From: a virus
Virus record (IMG/VR): IMGVR_UViG_3300025815_000109
Span: 1 to 23,950 of that record
DNA length: 23,950 nt
Strand: one strand, 5' to 3'
Part shown: piece after piece, positions 1-6,535 of the stretch
How the letters are laid out: every line of letters starts with the position of its first letter
How positions within the stretch are numbered: position 1 is the stretch's first letter
The notes under the pieces: model-generated
Databases searched by the model: none
Told to the model about the DNA's origin: nothing
The model's input: only the letters and a program-made list of their open reading frames with translations
Position numbers and translations under genes: made by a program

Positions 1-198
1 GAACTGACAAGGGTAGGTGTGAGAGTCTGGGTTGGTCCCTATAGATAGCACCACAGATACTCAACCGTCCTATGCATAACACACCTCTATTCATTCCGTG
101 AATGGTTTTCTGTTTCAATATTTCCAAAAAGATATTGTGTTTTAAAATGTCAATACTTAATATGCACTCATCAACTAAATGATAAAGGAAATTTAATT
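1..198. other. non-coding leader upstream of the plus-strand early genes
   Basis: No convincing gene is seen here. The stretch precedes the first plus-strand gene, so it is the natural place for an early promoter. It contains a small perfect hairpin, CATTC-CGT-GAATG (92-104), followed by a T-rich run, and a second inverted repeat, CAATAT (116-121) with ATATTG (132-137). There are also weaker pairings between 21-34 and 54-66 that could form a loose stem. The sequence CCCTATAG near 37-44 recalls the core of T7-type promoters, but it is not seen upstream of other genes here. No tRNA cloverleaf fits. Confidence 0.6.
135..163 (+). promoter_or_regulatory. weak sigma70-like promoter candidate for the early operon
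   Basis: TTGTGT (135-140) and TAATAT (158-163) are separated by 17 bp and lie about 35 bp upstream of the first start codon. They match the -35 and -10 consensus at only 3 and 4 of 6 positions. The placement and AT-richness are the main support. The start at 199 has its own ribosome binding site, AAAGGAA at 184-190. Confidence 0.25.
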
Positions 199-420
199 AT
201 GTTCAACTTATATGAGATTTATACATGTCATCCGGAGACTGGTGAGCGTGGTTGGGATATTGAGTTTATTATCGCGTTAAACCGCGACGACGCCGAAACG
301 TATCCTTTCTTTGATTGTGTAGTTTTAAAGGAAGGTTCGTTTGGTGACTGTAAGCTATCAGTAGCTAATTCAGGCTACCCAATGACAGAAGCAGTTCAGC
401 AACTACTAGGGGCCGCGTAG
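199..420 (+). CDS. hypothetical phage protein, 73 aa
   Basis: Unrecognised small protein. The start is supported by AAAGGAA 8 bp upstream. The product is mildly acidic with several aromatic residues and three scattered cysteines (CHPETG near the N terminus, FDCVV, GDCKL). They do not form a CxxC metal site. It has no membrane segment. It is the first gene after the leader, the usual place for early host-takeover genes in T7-like phages, but nothing in its sequence shows a function. Confidence 0.6.
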   Translation: MFNLYEIYTCHPETGERGWDIEFIIALNRDDAETYPFFDCVVLKEGSFGDCKLSVANSGYPMTEAVQQLLGAA

Positions 421-451
421 GCGGTCCACAACTCAACGGAGAAACATCACC

Positions 452-610
452 ATGACATACGACGAAGCAATGGAAGGTTACGATGTATCAGCAAAGCAAG
501 CCAAGGCGGAGGTGTTAGCGCACGGCATAGACTGGGAAGAATTTGTTGAAGAAGTAGGAAGCAAATCAGTTTACAAATCAAACGAAGTACTTGAATGGTT
601 AGGTTACTAG
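452..610 (+). CDS. hypothetical small phage protein, 52 aa
   Basis: A short ORF that fits the gap between its neighbours. ATG at 452 is preceded by ACGGAGAAA (436-444), a good ribosome binding site, and it ends with TAG at 608-610. That TAG is part of the ribosome binding site of the next gene, which suggests coupled translation. The product starts MTYDEAMEGYDVSAKQAKAE, is acidic and probably helical, and ends in WLGY. No family is recognised. A minus-strand ORF covers the same stretch but has no ribosome binding site and opposes the operon. Confidence 0.6.
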   Translation: MTYDEAMEGYDVSAKQAKAEVLAHGIDWEEFVEEVGSKSVYKSNEVLEWLGY

Positions 611-621
611 GAGAAATGACA

Positions 622-966
622 ATGAACAACTTACAAGAATTTGATAACTACGTTGACTCGCTATGTGATGACGTATGGTTCAACTATGAGCATGACCTAA
701 ATGATCAAGATGACTGGCACGATATTGCACACGAATTAGCAGACAGCAGCCAATATGTGATTTACTACGGCATGGCATGGGATCTGGTGACGATGATGCG
801 CCACGCTGATTCAGCACTGTTTAATGATGCAGAGGATGCCGCGTTCAATCACGGTATAGAATTTGAAAGCGCTAATCAGATGATGACATTGATCGCGTAT
901 GAGTTGATTTATCAAGCGATTATGCTCACATTGAACGACAAATTTAACAAGCAAGAGGTGGCGTAA
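622..966 (+). CDS. hypothetical acidic protein, 114 aa
   Basis: The start was chosen at ATG 622 because AGGAG lies at 609-613, 8 bp upstream. ATG 616 is too close to this site, and ATG 595 would lie inside the preceding gene. The product is very acidic, with many Asp and Asn and the aromatic stretches DDVWFNYEHDL and QYVIYYGMAWDL. It is probably all-helical, with no TM segment or metal motif. It resembles the small acidic DNA-mimic-sized proteins that phages and plasmids carry, but that is a comparison of composition only. Its TAA stop overlaps the next ATG by one base (TAATG). Confidence 0.65.
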   Translation: MNNLQEFDNYVDSLCDDVWFNYEHDLNDQDDWHDIAHELADSSQYVIYYGMAWDLVTMMRHADSALFNDAEDAAFNHGIEFESANQMMTLIAYELIYQAIMLTLNDKFNKQEVA

Positions 967-1136
967 TGACAGCTAAACAATACTATTTATCTCTATTGGT
1001 GGGATTACCTACGCACGTGATACAAGAGAGCATGGCAAACCCTACCGATTACATGACGCGAACACATATCCTATTGCACGGCGTTGTATTACGTAGACGC
1101 GGTGCAGAGATACCTAAACTGGAGGTGACAGCATGA
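966..1136 (+). CDS. hypothetical small protein, 56 aa
   Basis: ATG at 966 shares its A with the previous stop, and GAGGTGGCG just upstream (956-963) can serve as ribosome binding site. The product begins MTAKQYYLSLLVGLP, has a central segment rich in Met, Thr and His, and carries a basic RRRG patch near the C terminus. The last codons contain GGAGGTGA, which is the ribosome binding site of the next gene. Family unknown. The overlap-coupled position in the tiny-gene cluster is the main reason to call it. Confidence 0.5.
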   Translation: MTAKQYYLSLLVGLPTHVIQESMANPTDYMTRTHILLHGVVLRRRGAEIPKLEVTA

Positions 1137-1309
1137 ATCCAACACTACTTGACATTGCGATTCTGTTTAGCTTTGTTCCGGTTTGGGCCGGCCTTTGCTG
1201 GGCTTATGAGAAGTATTCAGACCCACGAGCGAGACGCAGACGACAGCGTAAGGCACGACGTAAAGCACTGCGACGGGACTTACAGCGACAAGGGAGGTTG
1301 TTAAGATGA
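1133..1309 (+). CDS. small single-TM protein with a strongly basic tail, 58 aa
   Basis: ATG at 1133 overlaps the previous TGA (ATGA) and follows a near-perfect GGAGGTGA (1121-1128). Residues 4-25 form one hydrophobic helix (LLDIAILFSFVPVWAGLCWA). They are followed by a tail of about 30 residues rich in Arg and Lys (DPRARRRRQRKARRKAL and onward). By the positive-inside rule this is a small inner-membrane protein with an N-out tail and a cytoplasmic basic domain that could bind nucleic acid or membrane lipid. No family is recognised. Small phage membrane proteins of this shape sometimes act in superinfection exclusion or lysis control, but here that is only a possibility. Confidence 0.6.
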   Translation: MNPTLLDIAILFSFVPVWAGLCWAYEKYSDPRARRRRQRKARRKALRRDLQRQGRLLR

Positions 1310-1476
1310 AAAAGTTTCAGATAACGACTATTGAAACAAATGAAAAAGTTTATTACGTAAATGCAAAAACGGAGGACGAAGCGTTGAAACTACTTAAAAC
1401 AGAAATTTATGATCACGATATTTATTTTTTGAATGAGGAACTAAAAAGCATTGTATTAGACGAGGGTGACAAATGA
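1306..1476 (+). CDS. hypothetical small protein, 56 aa
   Basis: ATG at 1306 overlaps the previous stop (ATGA), and GGGAGG at 1292-1297 is the ribosome binding site. The product (MKKFQITTIETNEKVYYVNA..., ending in LDEGDK) reads as a beta-strand, beta-strand, helix, beta-strand pattern with an acidic C terminus. Such small alpha/beta proteins are common among uncharacterised phage proteins. This gene is more AT-rich than its neighbours. It has no catalytic or metal motif, and no function can be assigned. Confidence 0.55.
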   Translation: MKKFQITTIETNEKVYYVNAKTEDEALKLLKTEIYDHDIYFLNEELKSIVLDEGDK

Positions 1477-1697
1477 GAATCACAACGGCGAAGAAGTACT
1501 ACGGATGCACAACAAACTTTGGCAGCGATGGGATCATCATCGAGTTTGGTAAGTACACTGTCGATATATACTTGACAAAACGATTTAAAGTATCAACCAT
1601 GTATGCACCACCAGATGATTACATTACGTTCTCGTATATTGTTTGGCTTGGGTGGTTACGCATAGAAATATCTGGACGGATGGAGATGGAAGCATGA
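1473..1697 (+). CDS. hypothetical small protein, 74 aa
   Basis: ATG at 1473 overlaps the previous TGA and has GAGGGTGA just upstream (1462-1469). The product has an N-terminal KKYYGC segment, strand-like stretches, and a hydrophobic aromatic patch near residues 49-60 (YITFSYIVWLGWLRIEI). That patch could be a short amphipathic or membrane-associated segment, but it is too short to be a confident TM helix. Family unknown. Confidence 0.5.
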   Translation: MRITTAKKYYGCTTNFGSDGIIIEFGKYTVDIYLTKRFKVSTMYAPPDDYITFSYIVWLGWLRIEISGRMEMEA

Positions 1698-1882
1698 CAT
1701 ATCAAAAGTTAATTGAAACATTGTTACGCATGGATGATCGTTACTTGAAACAAGAGGTTTGTTACAGTAGAGGTGAGGATGACTTGCAGCTTATTAACGC
1801 AGTGAAGATCACACACTTTACGTACCGTGTAGATGATGCAAGTATGCCTGAAGAAGGTCATTTTGTTTTAACGTTTGACTAG
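1694..1882 (+). CDS. hypothetical small protein, 62 aa
   Basis: The start was set at ATG 1694 (MTYQKLIETLL). It overlaps the previous stop as ATGA and follows GGATGGAGATGGAAG. A further in-frame TTG at 1643 would extend it into the preceding gene and has no better ribosome binding site. The product has an N-terminal helix and then strand-like sequence (INAVKITHFTYRVD), with an acidic character. No function is visible. Confidence 0.55.
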   Translation: MTYQKLIETLLRMDDRYLKQEVCYSRGEDDLQLINAVKITHFTYRVDDASMPEEGHFVLTFD

Positions 1883-1891
1883 GAGAGAGAC

Positions 1892-2065
1892 ATGATTGGA
1901 ATGAATGTTATGTATACCGTAGAGTTATACGATGATGTATGGTCGCAGGTGTGGTCGATAGACTGTATTGATCAAGCGAAGGACTACGTATATTCTAAAC
2001 GTGGCAACGGTAAACGATACCGAATTGTCAAGCACACAACGGAGGTGATTTATGAGGGAGTGTAA
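1892..2065 (+). CDS. hypothetical small protein, 57 aa
   Basis: ATG at 1892 follows TAGGAGAGAGAC (1880-1891), where AGGAGAG is a strong ribosome binding site. The product (MIGMNVMYTVELYDDVWSQV...) has a strand, then a helix, then a basic segment (SKRGNGKRYRIVKH). This is a compact alpha/beta pattern like other small early proteins in this cluster. Its last 14 bases overlap the next gene, whose GGAGGTGAT ribosome binding site lies inside this gene. Family unknown. Confidence 0.5.
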   Translation: MIGMNVMYTVELYDDVWSQVWSIDCIDQAKDYVYSKRGNGKRYRIVKHTTEVIYEGV

Positions 2066-2252
2066 CATGTACGACCTAGACTTAACCATTGATGTTCAGG
2101 TTCAGTATCACTTCGACAGACGCGACAAGTTTATTGAATTAACATCTGTCAAGTGGTACGGATCAGAAATAGTGGAGCATATTAGCGACAAAACTTATGA
2201 CAAGATTGTTGAACATATTAAAGAAGAGGACTTGTACAGGCACGAAGAGTGA
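2052..2252 (+). CDS. hypothetical acidic small protein, 66 aa
   Basis: ATG 2052 is preceded by GGAGGTGAT (2041-2049), only a few bases upstream. ATG 2067 (MYDLDLTIDVQ) would be a shorter alternative. The body has alternating strand-like hydrophobic residues (LDLTIDVQVQYHF) and a C-terminal helix rich in Glu, Lys and Ile. No known motif is seen. It is one of the chain of overlapping early genes. Confidence 0.55.
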   Translation: MRECNMYDLDLTIDVQVQYHFDRRDKFIELTSVKWYGSEIVEHISDKTYDKIVEHIKEEDLYRHEE

Positions 2253-2323
2253 TGTTAGACTCTATGCAGAAAGCATATAAGACTATCTTAAATTTATTAT
2301 CTTATAAGGTATTTATCCTATGA
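2252..2323 (+). CDS. possible 23-aa leader ORF
   Basis: ATG at 2252 overlaps the previous stop (TGATG), and the frame closes with TGA at 2321-2323, overlapping the next ATG (2320). It would encode MLDSMQKAYKTILNLLSYKV plus three residues. The only ribosome-binding-like sequence is a weak GAAGAG. It may be a translational bridge that couples the flanking genes rather than a functional peptide. The stretch is AT-rich and includes TATAAG (2276-2281), so a weak internal promoter is another reading. Confidence 0.2.
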   Translation: MLDSMQKAYKTILNLLSYKVFIL

Positions 2324-2502
2324 GTATCTCTAAAGAGCAGAAGATACTGGAACTTGTTGAACGGCAGTTGGACTTGTTAACCGTAACGGAAGCGTTGAAC
2401 ATTGCAGGTGGGTTTTTCACTGAGTTGTTAGAGTCAATGGACGACGGTGAGATTGATGAATTGTACAGCGACATGGGAGCAGGCAGACATGGCCTTCACT
2501 GA
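2320..2502 (+). CDS. hypothetical small acidic protein, 60 aa
   Basis: ATG 2320 follows TAAGG (2306-2310). The first 50 residues are two acidic amphipathic helices (SKEQKILELVERQLDLLTV and EALNIAGGFFTELLESMDD). The C terminus (GAGRHGLH) is encoded within the ribosome binding region and first codons of the primase gene, a 14-bp overlap that suggests coupled translation with it. It could be a partner of the primase-helicase, but only position supports that. Confidence 0.55.
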   Translation: MSISKEQKILELVERQLDLLTVTEALNIAGGFFTELLESMDDGEIDELYSDMGAGRHGLH

Positions 2503-4117
2503 AACACACCAGCCTTGTGCAGACTGCGGCAGCAGTGATGCGTTAGCGTACAATGAGGACGGCTCTAGTTATTGTTTTAACTGTAGCAAGTACACCAAAG
2601 CCGATAAGTTTAACGTACGGGAAAACGTACGAGAGCTAGGATCTATCAGCGATGCACCAAAGCCATCGTTTAGCCAGACAGAACACCGTTTAATCACGGC
2701 GGAGTACAGATCCATTACTGACCGTCTCATTACAGGAACAACGGCGAAGAAGTACGCAGCACTTAAGCAGGGTGATGTTACAACATTCGGTTACTACAAC
2801 CCTGAAGATCCAACAAAGCCGATAGCTGCCAAGGTACGCAACCCTGACAAGCGGTTCAGCATCATTGGAGATTGGAAGCAGGCTGGCTTGTATGGACAGC
2901 ACTTGTTTCCTGAAGGTGGTAAGTATGTGACTATCGTTGAAGGTGAGTACGATGCGTTAGCGGCTCATCAAATGACAGGCAGTAAATATCCCGTTGTCAG
3001 TGTCCGTAACGGTGCAACGTCGGCGGCAAAAGACTGTCGCCTCTTTTATGATTGGCTGAACAGCTTCGAGAACATTGTGCTTTGCTTCGATGCTGACGAG
3101 CCGGGACAGAAGGCAGCGAAGGAGTGTGCTGATCTGTTCGGTAACAAGGCAAGGATTGTTAAGCACGTCAACGGCTACAAGGATGCGTGTGATTACCTTG
3201 TTAACAATCAGTCAGAGCTATACACCAAAGCGTTCTGGTCAGCACAGCCGTACACACCTGAAGGTATCGTTGGTGCCGGTGAGCTACGCGATCTGATCAA
3301 AAAGCCACTCACCAAGGCGAAGGTACAGTATCCGTTCGATGGACTGAACAAACACTTGTACGGCATACGCACGTCTGAGTTGGTAACTATCTGTGCTGGC
3401 TCTGGACTGGGTAAGAGTACACTGCTGCGTGAGATAGTCAGTTCCATTATGGCACAGTCTGAGGACAACCTTGGGTTGATGTTTCTTGAGGAGACACCTG
3501 AGCGTACCATGCGTGGCCTTGTAGGTCTTGAACTGAACAAGCCTATCCACCTTCCAGACTGTGAGTACAACGACACTGACATTGATCTAGTCTACGATAC
3601 GATGGACTATGAGAACCGTGTCTATCTCTGGGAACACTTCGGCAGTAACGAGATAGAAAACGTACTGGGCAGGATGAGATACTTTGTCAAGGTACTAGGC
3701 GTACGTTATATCGTACTCGATCACGTCTCTATCTTGGTGTCTGACCAGAGCAACGGTGATGAGCGACGTGCTTTGGATATGATCATGACTAAGCTGCGGA
3801 CGTTCGTTCAGGAGATGGGTATTTGTATGTTCCTTGTGAGCCACCTGAGACGCCCTGAAGGGAAGCAGTTGGAGGATGGTGCTGTCACTAGCCTTGGTAT
3901 GTTACGTGGCTCTGCGTCGATTGCACAGCTGTCTGATGCGGTCATTGGTGCTGAGCGTAACAGTCAGAGTGATGATCCTGTTGTCAGAAACACGACCGTG
4001 CTGCGTGTGTTGAAGAACAGATACACGGGTAAGACAGGGAAGGCGTGTGAGGTATTCTACAACGAGGCTACTGGACGACTGACACAGCGTGAGGAGAAGG
4101 ATAGTGCTATCTTATAA
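2489..4117 (+). CDS. bifunctional DNA primase-helicase, T7 gp4-like (542 aa)
   Basis: This protein would unwind the replication fork as a ring helicase and lay RNA primers for lagging-strand synthesis. The start is ATG 2489 with GGGAG at 2475-2479; an upstream in-frame GTG at 2447 lies inside the previous gene. A zinc-binding domain has C10, C13, C29 and C32 (CADC...CFNC). The TOPRIM primase core shows VEGEYD at 150-155 and CFDADEPG around D201. The RecA/DnaB-type helicase domain has Walker A GSGLGKST (304-311, K309), an FLEE segment like T7's MLEE, Walker B VLDH (D411), SHLRRP (H452) and a C-terminal AERN arginine-finger region. The size is close to T7 gp4A (566 aa). No in-frame internal start giving a helicase-only form (as in T7 gp4B) was identified. 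Confidence 0.95.
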   Translation: MAFTETHQPCADCGSSDALAYNEDGSSYCFNCSKYTKADKFNVRENVRELGSISDAPKPSFSQTEHRLITAEYRSITDRLITGTTAKKYAALKQGDVTTFGYYNPEDPTKPIAAKVRNPDKRFSIIGDWKQAGLYGQHLFPEGGKYVTIVEGEYDALAAHQMTGSKYPVVSVRNGATSAAKDCRLFYDWLNSFENIVLCFDADEPGQKAAKECADLFGNKARIVKHVNGYKDACDYLVNNQSELYTKAFWSAQPYTPEGIVGAGELRDLIKKPLTKAKVQYPFDGLNKHLYGIRTSELVTICAGSGLGKSTLLREIVSSIMAQSEDNLGLMFLEETPERTMRGLVGLELNKPIHLPDCEYNDTDIDLVYDTMDYENRVYLWEHFGSNEIENVLGRMRYFVKVLGVRYIVLDHVSILVSDQSNGDERRALDMIMTKLRTFVQEMGICMFLVSHLRRPEGKQLEDGAVTSLGMLRGSASIAQLSDAVIGAERNSQSDDPVVRNTTVLRVLKNRYTGKTGKACEVFYNEATGRLTQREEKDSAIL

Positions 4118-4607
4118 GCTAGGAAAAAACGAACAAAAGGTCTGTGAGTCTATCGCTCGTATGCGTTATGAAAATGCGAGAGATAAAGGATTCAACAACA
4201 AACTGTCTGAAACTTTATTTACTAAGTCATATAAAGATGCTGATGTTGACGGTGTTGGTTCTGAGATGGCAGCAGCAAAGATGCTCAATGTGTACTACGA
4301 TATTGAGACAGACTTTCAAGCTCATGAACTACCCACTCATGACTTGATATGTAACGGTAAGACTGTTGATGTTAAGACAACCAAGTACAGGACAGGCAGA
4401 CTTATCATCATGCCTCACAAGAAGAACGATCAATGTGATCTTTACCTACTAGTAGTGGGAGAGTTTCCTGAGTATACTGCAGTAGGTTATGCTACTTATG
4501 ATGAGATAGTACAAGAGGAAAACTGGGGCGATCCTTTTGGTAGAGGTAAACCAGCCTACTTTTTAGATCAGCATAAGCTGACGCCAGTAGAGGAACTTAT
4601 TGAATGA
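4104..4607 (+). CDS. putative PD-(D/E)XK-fold nuclease-like protein (167 aa)
   Basis: The start is probably GTG 4104, placed 7 bp after AGGAG (4092-4096); GTG 4089 is an alternative. It overlaps the primase by 14 bp. Residues 50-91 show a restriction-endonuclease-like core: a helix with E54 (GSEMAAAKML), D80 (THDLIC) and a strand ending in D89-V-K91 (TVDVKTTK). The spacing fits the E...D...(D/E)xK arrangement of PD-(D/E)XK enzymes. The C-terminal half (GYATYDEIV, AYFLDQHKL) looks like the helix-strand tail of such proteins. It could process branched or host DNA beside the T7-type endonuclease I at 7610. The fold is inferred from motif spacing only, and the activity is unknown. Confidence 0.6.
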   Translation: MLSYKLGKNEQKVCESIARMRYENARDKGFNNKLSETLFTKSYKDADVDGVGSEMAAAKMLNVYYDIETDFQAHELPTHDLICNGKTVDVKTTKYRTGRLIIMPHKKNDQCDLYLLVVGEFPEYTAVGYATYDEIVQEENWGDPFGRGKPAYFLDQHKLTPVEELIE

Positions 4608-4846
4608 GATGTATAGCGTGTGACGTAGAGCTAACAGACTACGAAGCAACAAGACGGTTTGCTGTTAGCCAAGAGTTTGTAGACTTGTGCAACAAATGCT
4701 TCGCTGTTAGTCTTGATGACGGTGATGTAATCGACCGCGCCGATCTACGTACACTCGCAGACCTAGAGGAGATGATCTACCATGAGCAAGATTGGGAGTT
4801 GGATATTGGAACAGGAACAGTTGATGGAGACTTATCAGAAGTTTAA
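4604..4846 (+). CDS. small zinc-finger protein, 80 aa
   Basis: ATG 4604 overlaps the previous TGA (ATGA). The protein has two CxxC pairs, CIAC (residues 3-6) and CNKC (29-32), so it should bind one zinc in a treble-clef or ribbon-like knuckle. The rest is a very acidic helical tail (ADLEEMIYHEQDWELDIG). Small two-CxxC proteins often sit near replication genes in tailed phages, and some contact RNA polymerase or DNA. Which role applies here cannot be read from the sequence. Confidence 0.7.
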   Translation: MRCIACDVELTDYEATRRFAVSQEFVDLCNKCFAVSLDDGDVIDRADLRTLADLEEMIYHEQDWELDIGTGTVDGDLSEV

Positions 4847-5012
4847 CCACGACGCTGAACGTAACGAACTGAATGAGAAATACCATGAATACCTGTTACT
4901 TGGATATAGAAACCACTTTGGATCACTTAACGATCTGGTGTGCCGTTACGAAGGTGAAGAACGATATACAAGTTCACACCTCACCAGACACATTGCAGAA
5001 GGTGTTGAATAA
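4782..5012 (+). CDS. small protein largely overlapping the DNA polymerase start (76 aa)
   Basis: ATG 4782 has a strong ribosome binding site, AGAGGAGA, 9 bp upstream. The N terminus (MSKIGSWILEQEQLMET) resembles a class of small MSKIG-W-LE phage proteins that I recognise from memory, and the acidic, helical composition persists to about residue 38. From there the frame runs 140 bp into the DNA polymerase gene in a different frame, and the sequence looks arbitrary (LLLGYRNHFGSLNDLVCRYEG). It also overlaps the zinc-finger gene by 65 bp. It may be a real gene whose stop was lost, or the N-terminal part alone may matter. Confidence 0.45.
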   Translation: MSKIGSWILEQEQLMETYQKFNHDAERNELNEKYHEYLLLGYRNHFGSLNDLVCRYEGEERYTSSHLTRHIAEGVE

Positions 5013-6525
5013 TGCAGACAAAATCGTTGGACATAACCTCATCGGATTCGACGTGGGTATTCTTGATCGTGTTTGGAACGTACGGGTTGCTAGGCATCTT
5101 GTTGTGGACACTCTCTACCTCTCCAGACTCTACAATCCCAGCCAAGACGGGGGACATTCACTGCGTAATTGGGGAACAATCCTTGGAGGAACAGGGAAGC
5201 TCGACTTCACAGACTACGACGGTGGACTAACAGACGAGATGATCGAGTACTGTATCGCTGACGTTGAACTGACTGAACAGGTTCACAGGTGGTTGGATAT
5301 GCAGCTATTTAAAGAGGGTTTTTCTGAGAAATGTATTGATCTTGAGCATCGTGTAGGCTGGATCGCCACTGAGCAGGAACGTAACGGTTTTAAGCTTGAC
5401 GTACCGTATGCAGAGAAGTTGATGATGGATCTTATGTTTGAGATGAACAACATCGAAGCAGAGCTACAAGCTATCTTCCCACCCATCGTTGAAGAACGTT
5501 GGTCAGAGAAGACAGGTAAGCAACTGAAGGACAAGGTAACAGTATTCAATCCCGGCTCACGGAAGCAGATAGCTGAGAGACTACAAGGTCTGGGTGTCAA
5601 GTTTGACAAGAAGACTGAGAAGGGAAACATCATCGTTGATGAGAAGGTACTTGATGGGATAAATCTTCCCGAAGCCAAGGCTGTTGCACGTTACATGATG
5701 TTACAGAAGCGGGTAGCTCAAATAGATTCATGGTTGAAAGCAGTGAAGGACGATGGTAGAGTACATGGCAGAGTCATTACCAACGGAGCTGTGACAGGAC
5801 GCATGACACATCAGTCACCTAACATGGCACAAGTGCCAGCAGTATCCGCACCGTTCGGTACAGAGTGTCGATCATGTTGGACAGTGGATGAAGGTAACAA
5901 GTTAGTTGGCATCGACGCCAGCGGTTTAGAGTTACGTATGTTAGCTCACTACATGGACGACGAAGACTACACTAATGAAATACTCAATGGCGATATTCAT
6001 ACGGCTAATCAACGAGCAGCTAAACTTGAGAGCCGCCCTCTTGCGAAAACATTCATTTATGCGTTTTTGTATGGAGCCGGAGATGCTAAGATCGGAGCTA
6101 TCGTTGGAGGAAATAGCGTTACTGGACGCAGACTTAAAGAAACATTTCTTTCTAACACGCCGTCTCTTGAAAGAGTTAGAAGAGATACTCTCGGACAGGC
6201 TGCATCGGGCGTCCTTGTTGGACTCGACGGACGAAAACTCAGAGTCAGATCAGAACACGCCGCCTTGAATACATTACTTCAAGGTGCTGGAGCTATCGTT
6301 ATGAAGGAAGCCTTGACAATCTTGAATGCTAAGTTACTGTACATACCACACAGATTTGTTGCTAACGTCCATGACGAATGGCAAATAGAAACACCAGCAC
6401 ACTACGCTGATACGGTTGGACGTATGGGTGTACGTGCTATCAAGCTTGCCGGAGAGACACTCAGCCTACGGTGTCCATTAGACGGCGAATATAGAGTAGG
6501 CAACAATTGGGCAGAAACTCATTAA
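4873..6525 (+). CDS. family A DNA polymerase with 3'-5' exonuclease, T7 gp5-like (550 aa)
   Basis: This is the replicative polymerase. The exonuclease domain has D11-I-E13, GFD60 and Y126-x3-D130. The polymerase domain has TGRMTHQSPNMAQVP (308-322), motif A GIDASGLELR (D348), motif B R388-PLA-K392-TFI-Y396 followed by FLYGAG, and motif C VHDE (D501, E502). It ends in the conserved C-terminal His (GNNWAETH). Y396 is the residue equivalent to E. coli Phe762 and T7 Tyr526. It is about 150 aa shorter than T7 gp5, and the thioredoxin-binding insertion of the thumb is absent: residues about 201-226 lead directly to VFNPGSR. The start is uncertain: ATG 4873 or 4885, both with weak ribosome binding sites. 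Translation is probably coupled to the upstream overlapping ORF. Confidence 0.95.
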   Translation: MRNTMNTCYLDIETTLDHLTIWCAVTKVKNDIQVHTSPDTLQKVLNNADKIVGHNLIGFDVGILDRVWNVRVARHLVVDTLYLSRLYNPSQDGGHSLRNWGTILGGTGKLDFTDYDGGLTDEMIEYCIADVELTEQVHRWLDMQLFKEGFSEKCIDLEHRVGWIATEQERNGFKLDVPYAEKLMMDLMFEMNNIEAELQAIFPPIVEERWSEKTGKQLKDKVTVFNPGSRKQIAERLQGLGVKFDKKTEKGNIIVDEKVLDGINLPEAKAVARYMMLQKRVAQIDSWLKAVKDDGRVHGRVITNGAVTGRMTHQSPNMAQVPAVSAPFGTECRSCWTVDEGNKLVGIDASGLELRMLAHYMDDEDYTNEILNGDIHTANQRAAKLESRPLAKTFIYAFLYGAGDAKIGAIVGGNSVTGRRLKETFLSNTPSLERVRRDTLGQAASGVLVGLDGRKLRVRSEHAALNTLLQGAGAIVMKEALTILNAKLLYIPHRFVANVHDEWQIETPAHYADTVGRMGVRAIKLAGETLSLRCPLDGEYRVGNNWAETH

Positions 6526-6535
6526 GGAGAAACTT

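Noticed and set aside
37-44. CCCTATAG, similar to the core of T7-type promoters
   Set aside because: The flanking bases do not match a T7-like consensus, and I found no second copy upstream of other genes.
1-75. Possible tRNA or attachment-site remnant at the left edge
   Set aside because: The weak stem pairings do not form a cloverleaf, and there is no T-loop or CCA-adjacent acceptor stem.
447-629. Minus-strand ORF of 60 aa
   Set aside because: It opposes a well-supported 52-aa plus gene with a ribosome binding site and contains only low-complexity hydrophobic and proline sequence.
3208-3582. Minus-strand ORF of 124 aa inside the primase-helicase gene
   Set aside because: It is antisense to the Walker A region of a clearly real gene and has no recognisable domain.
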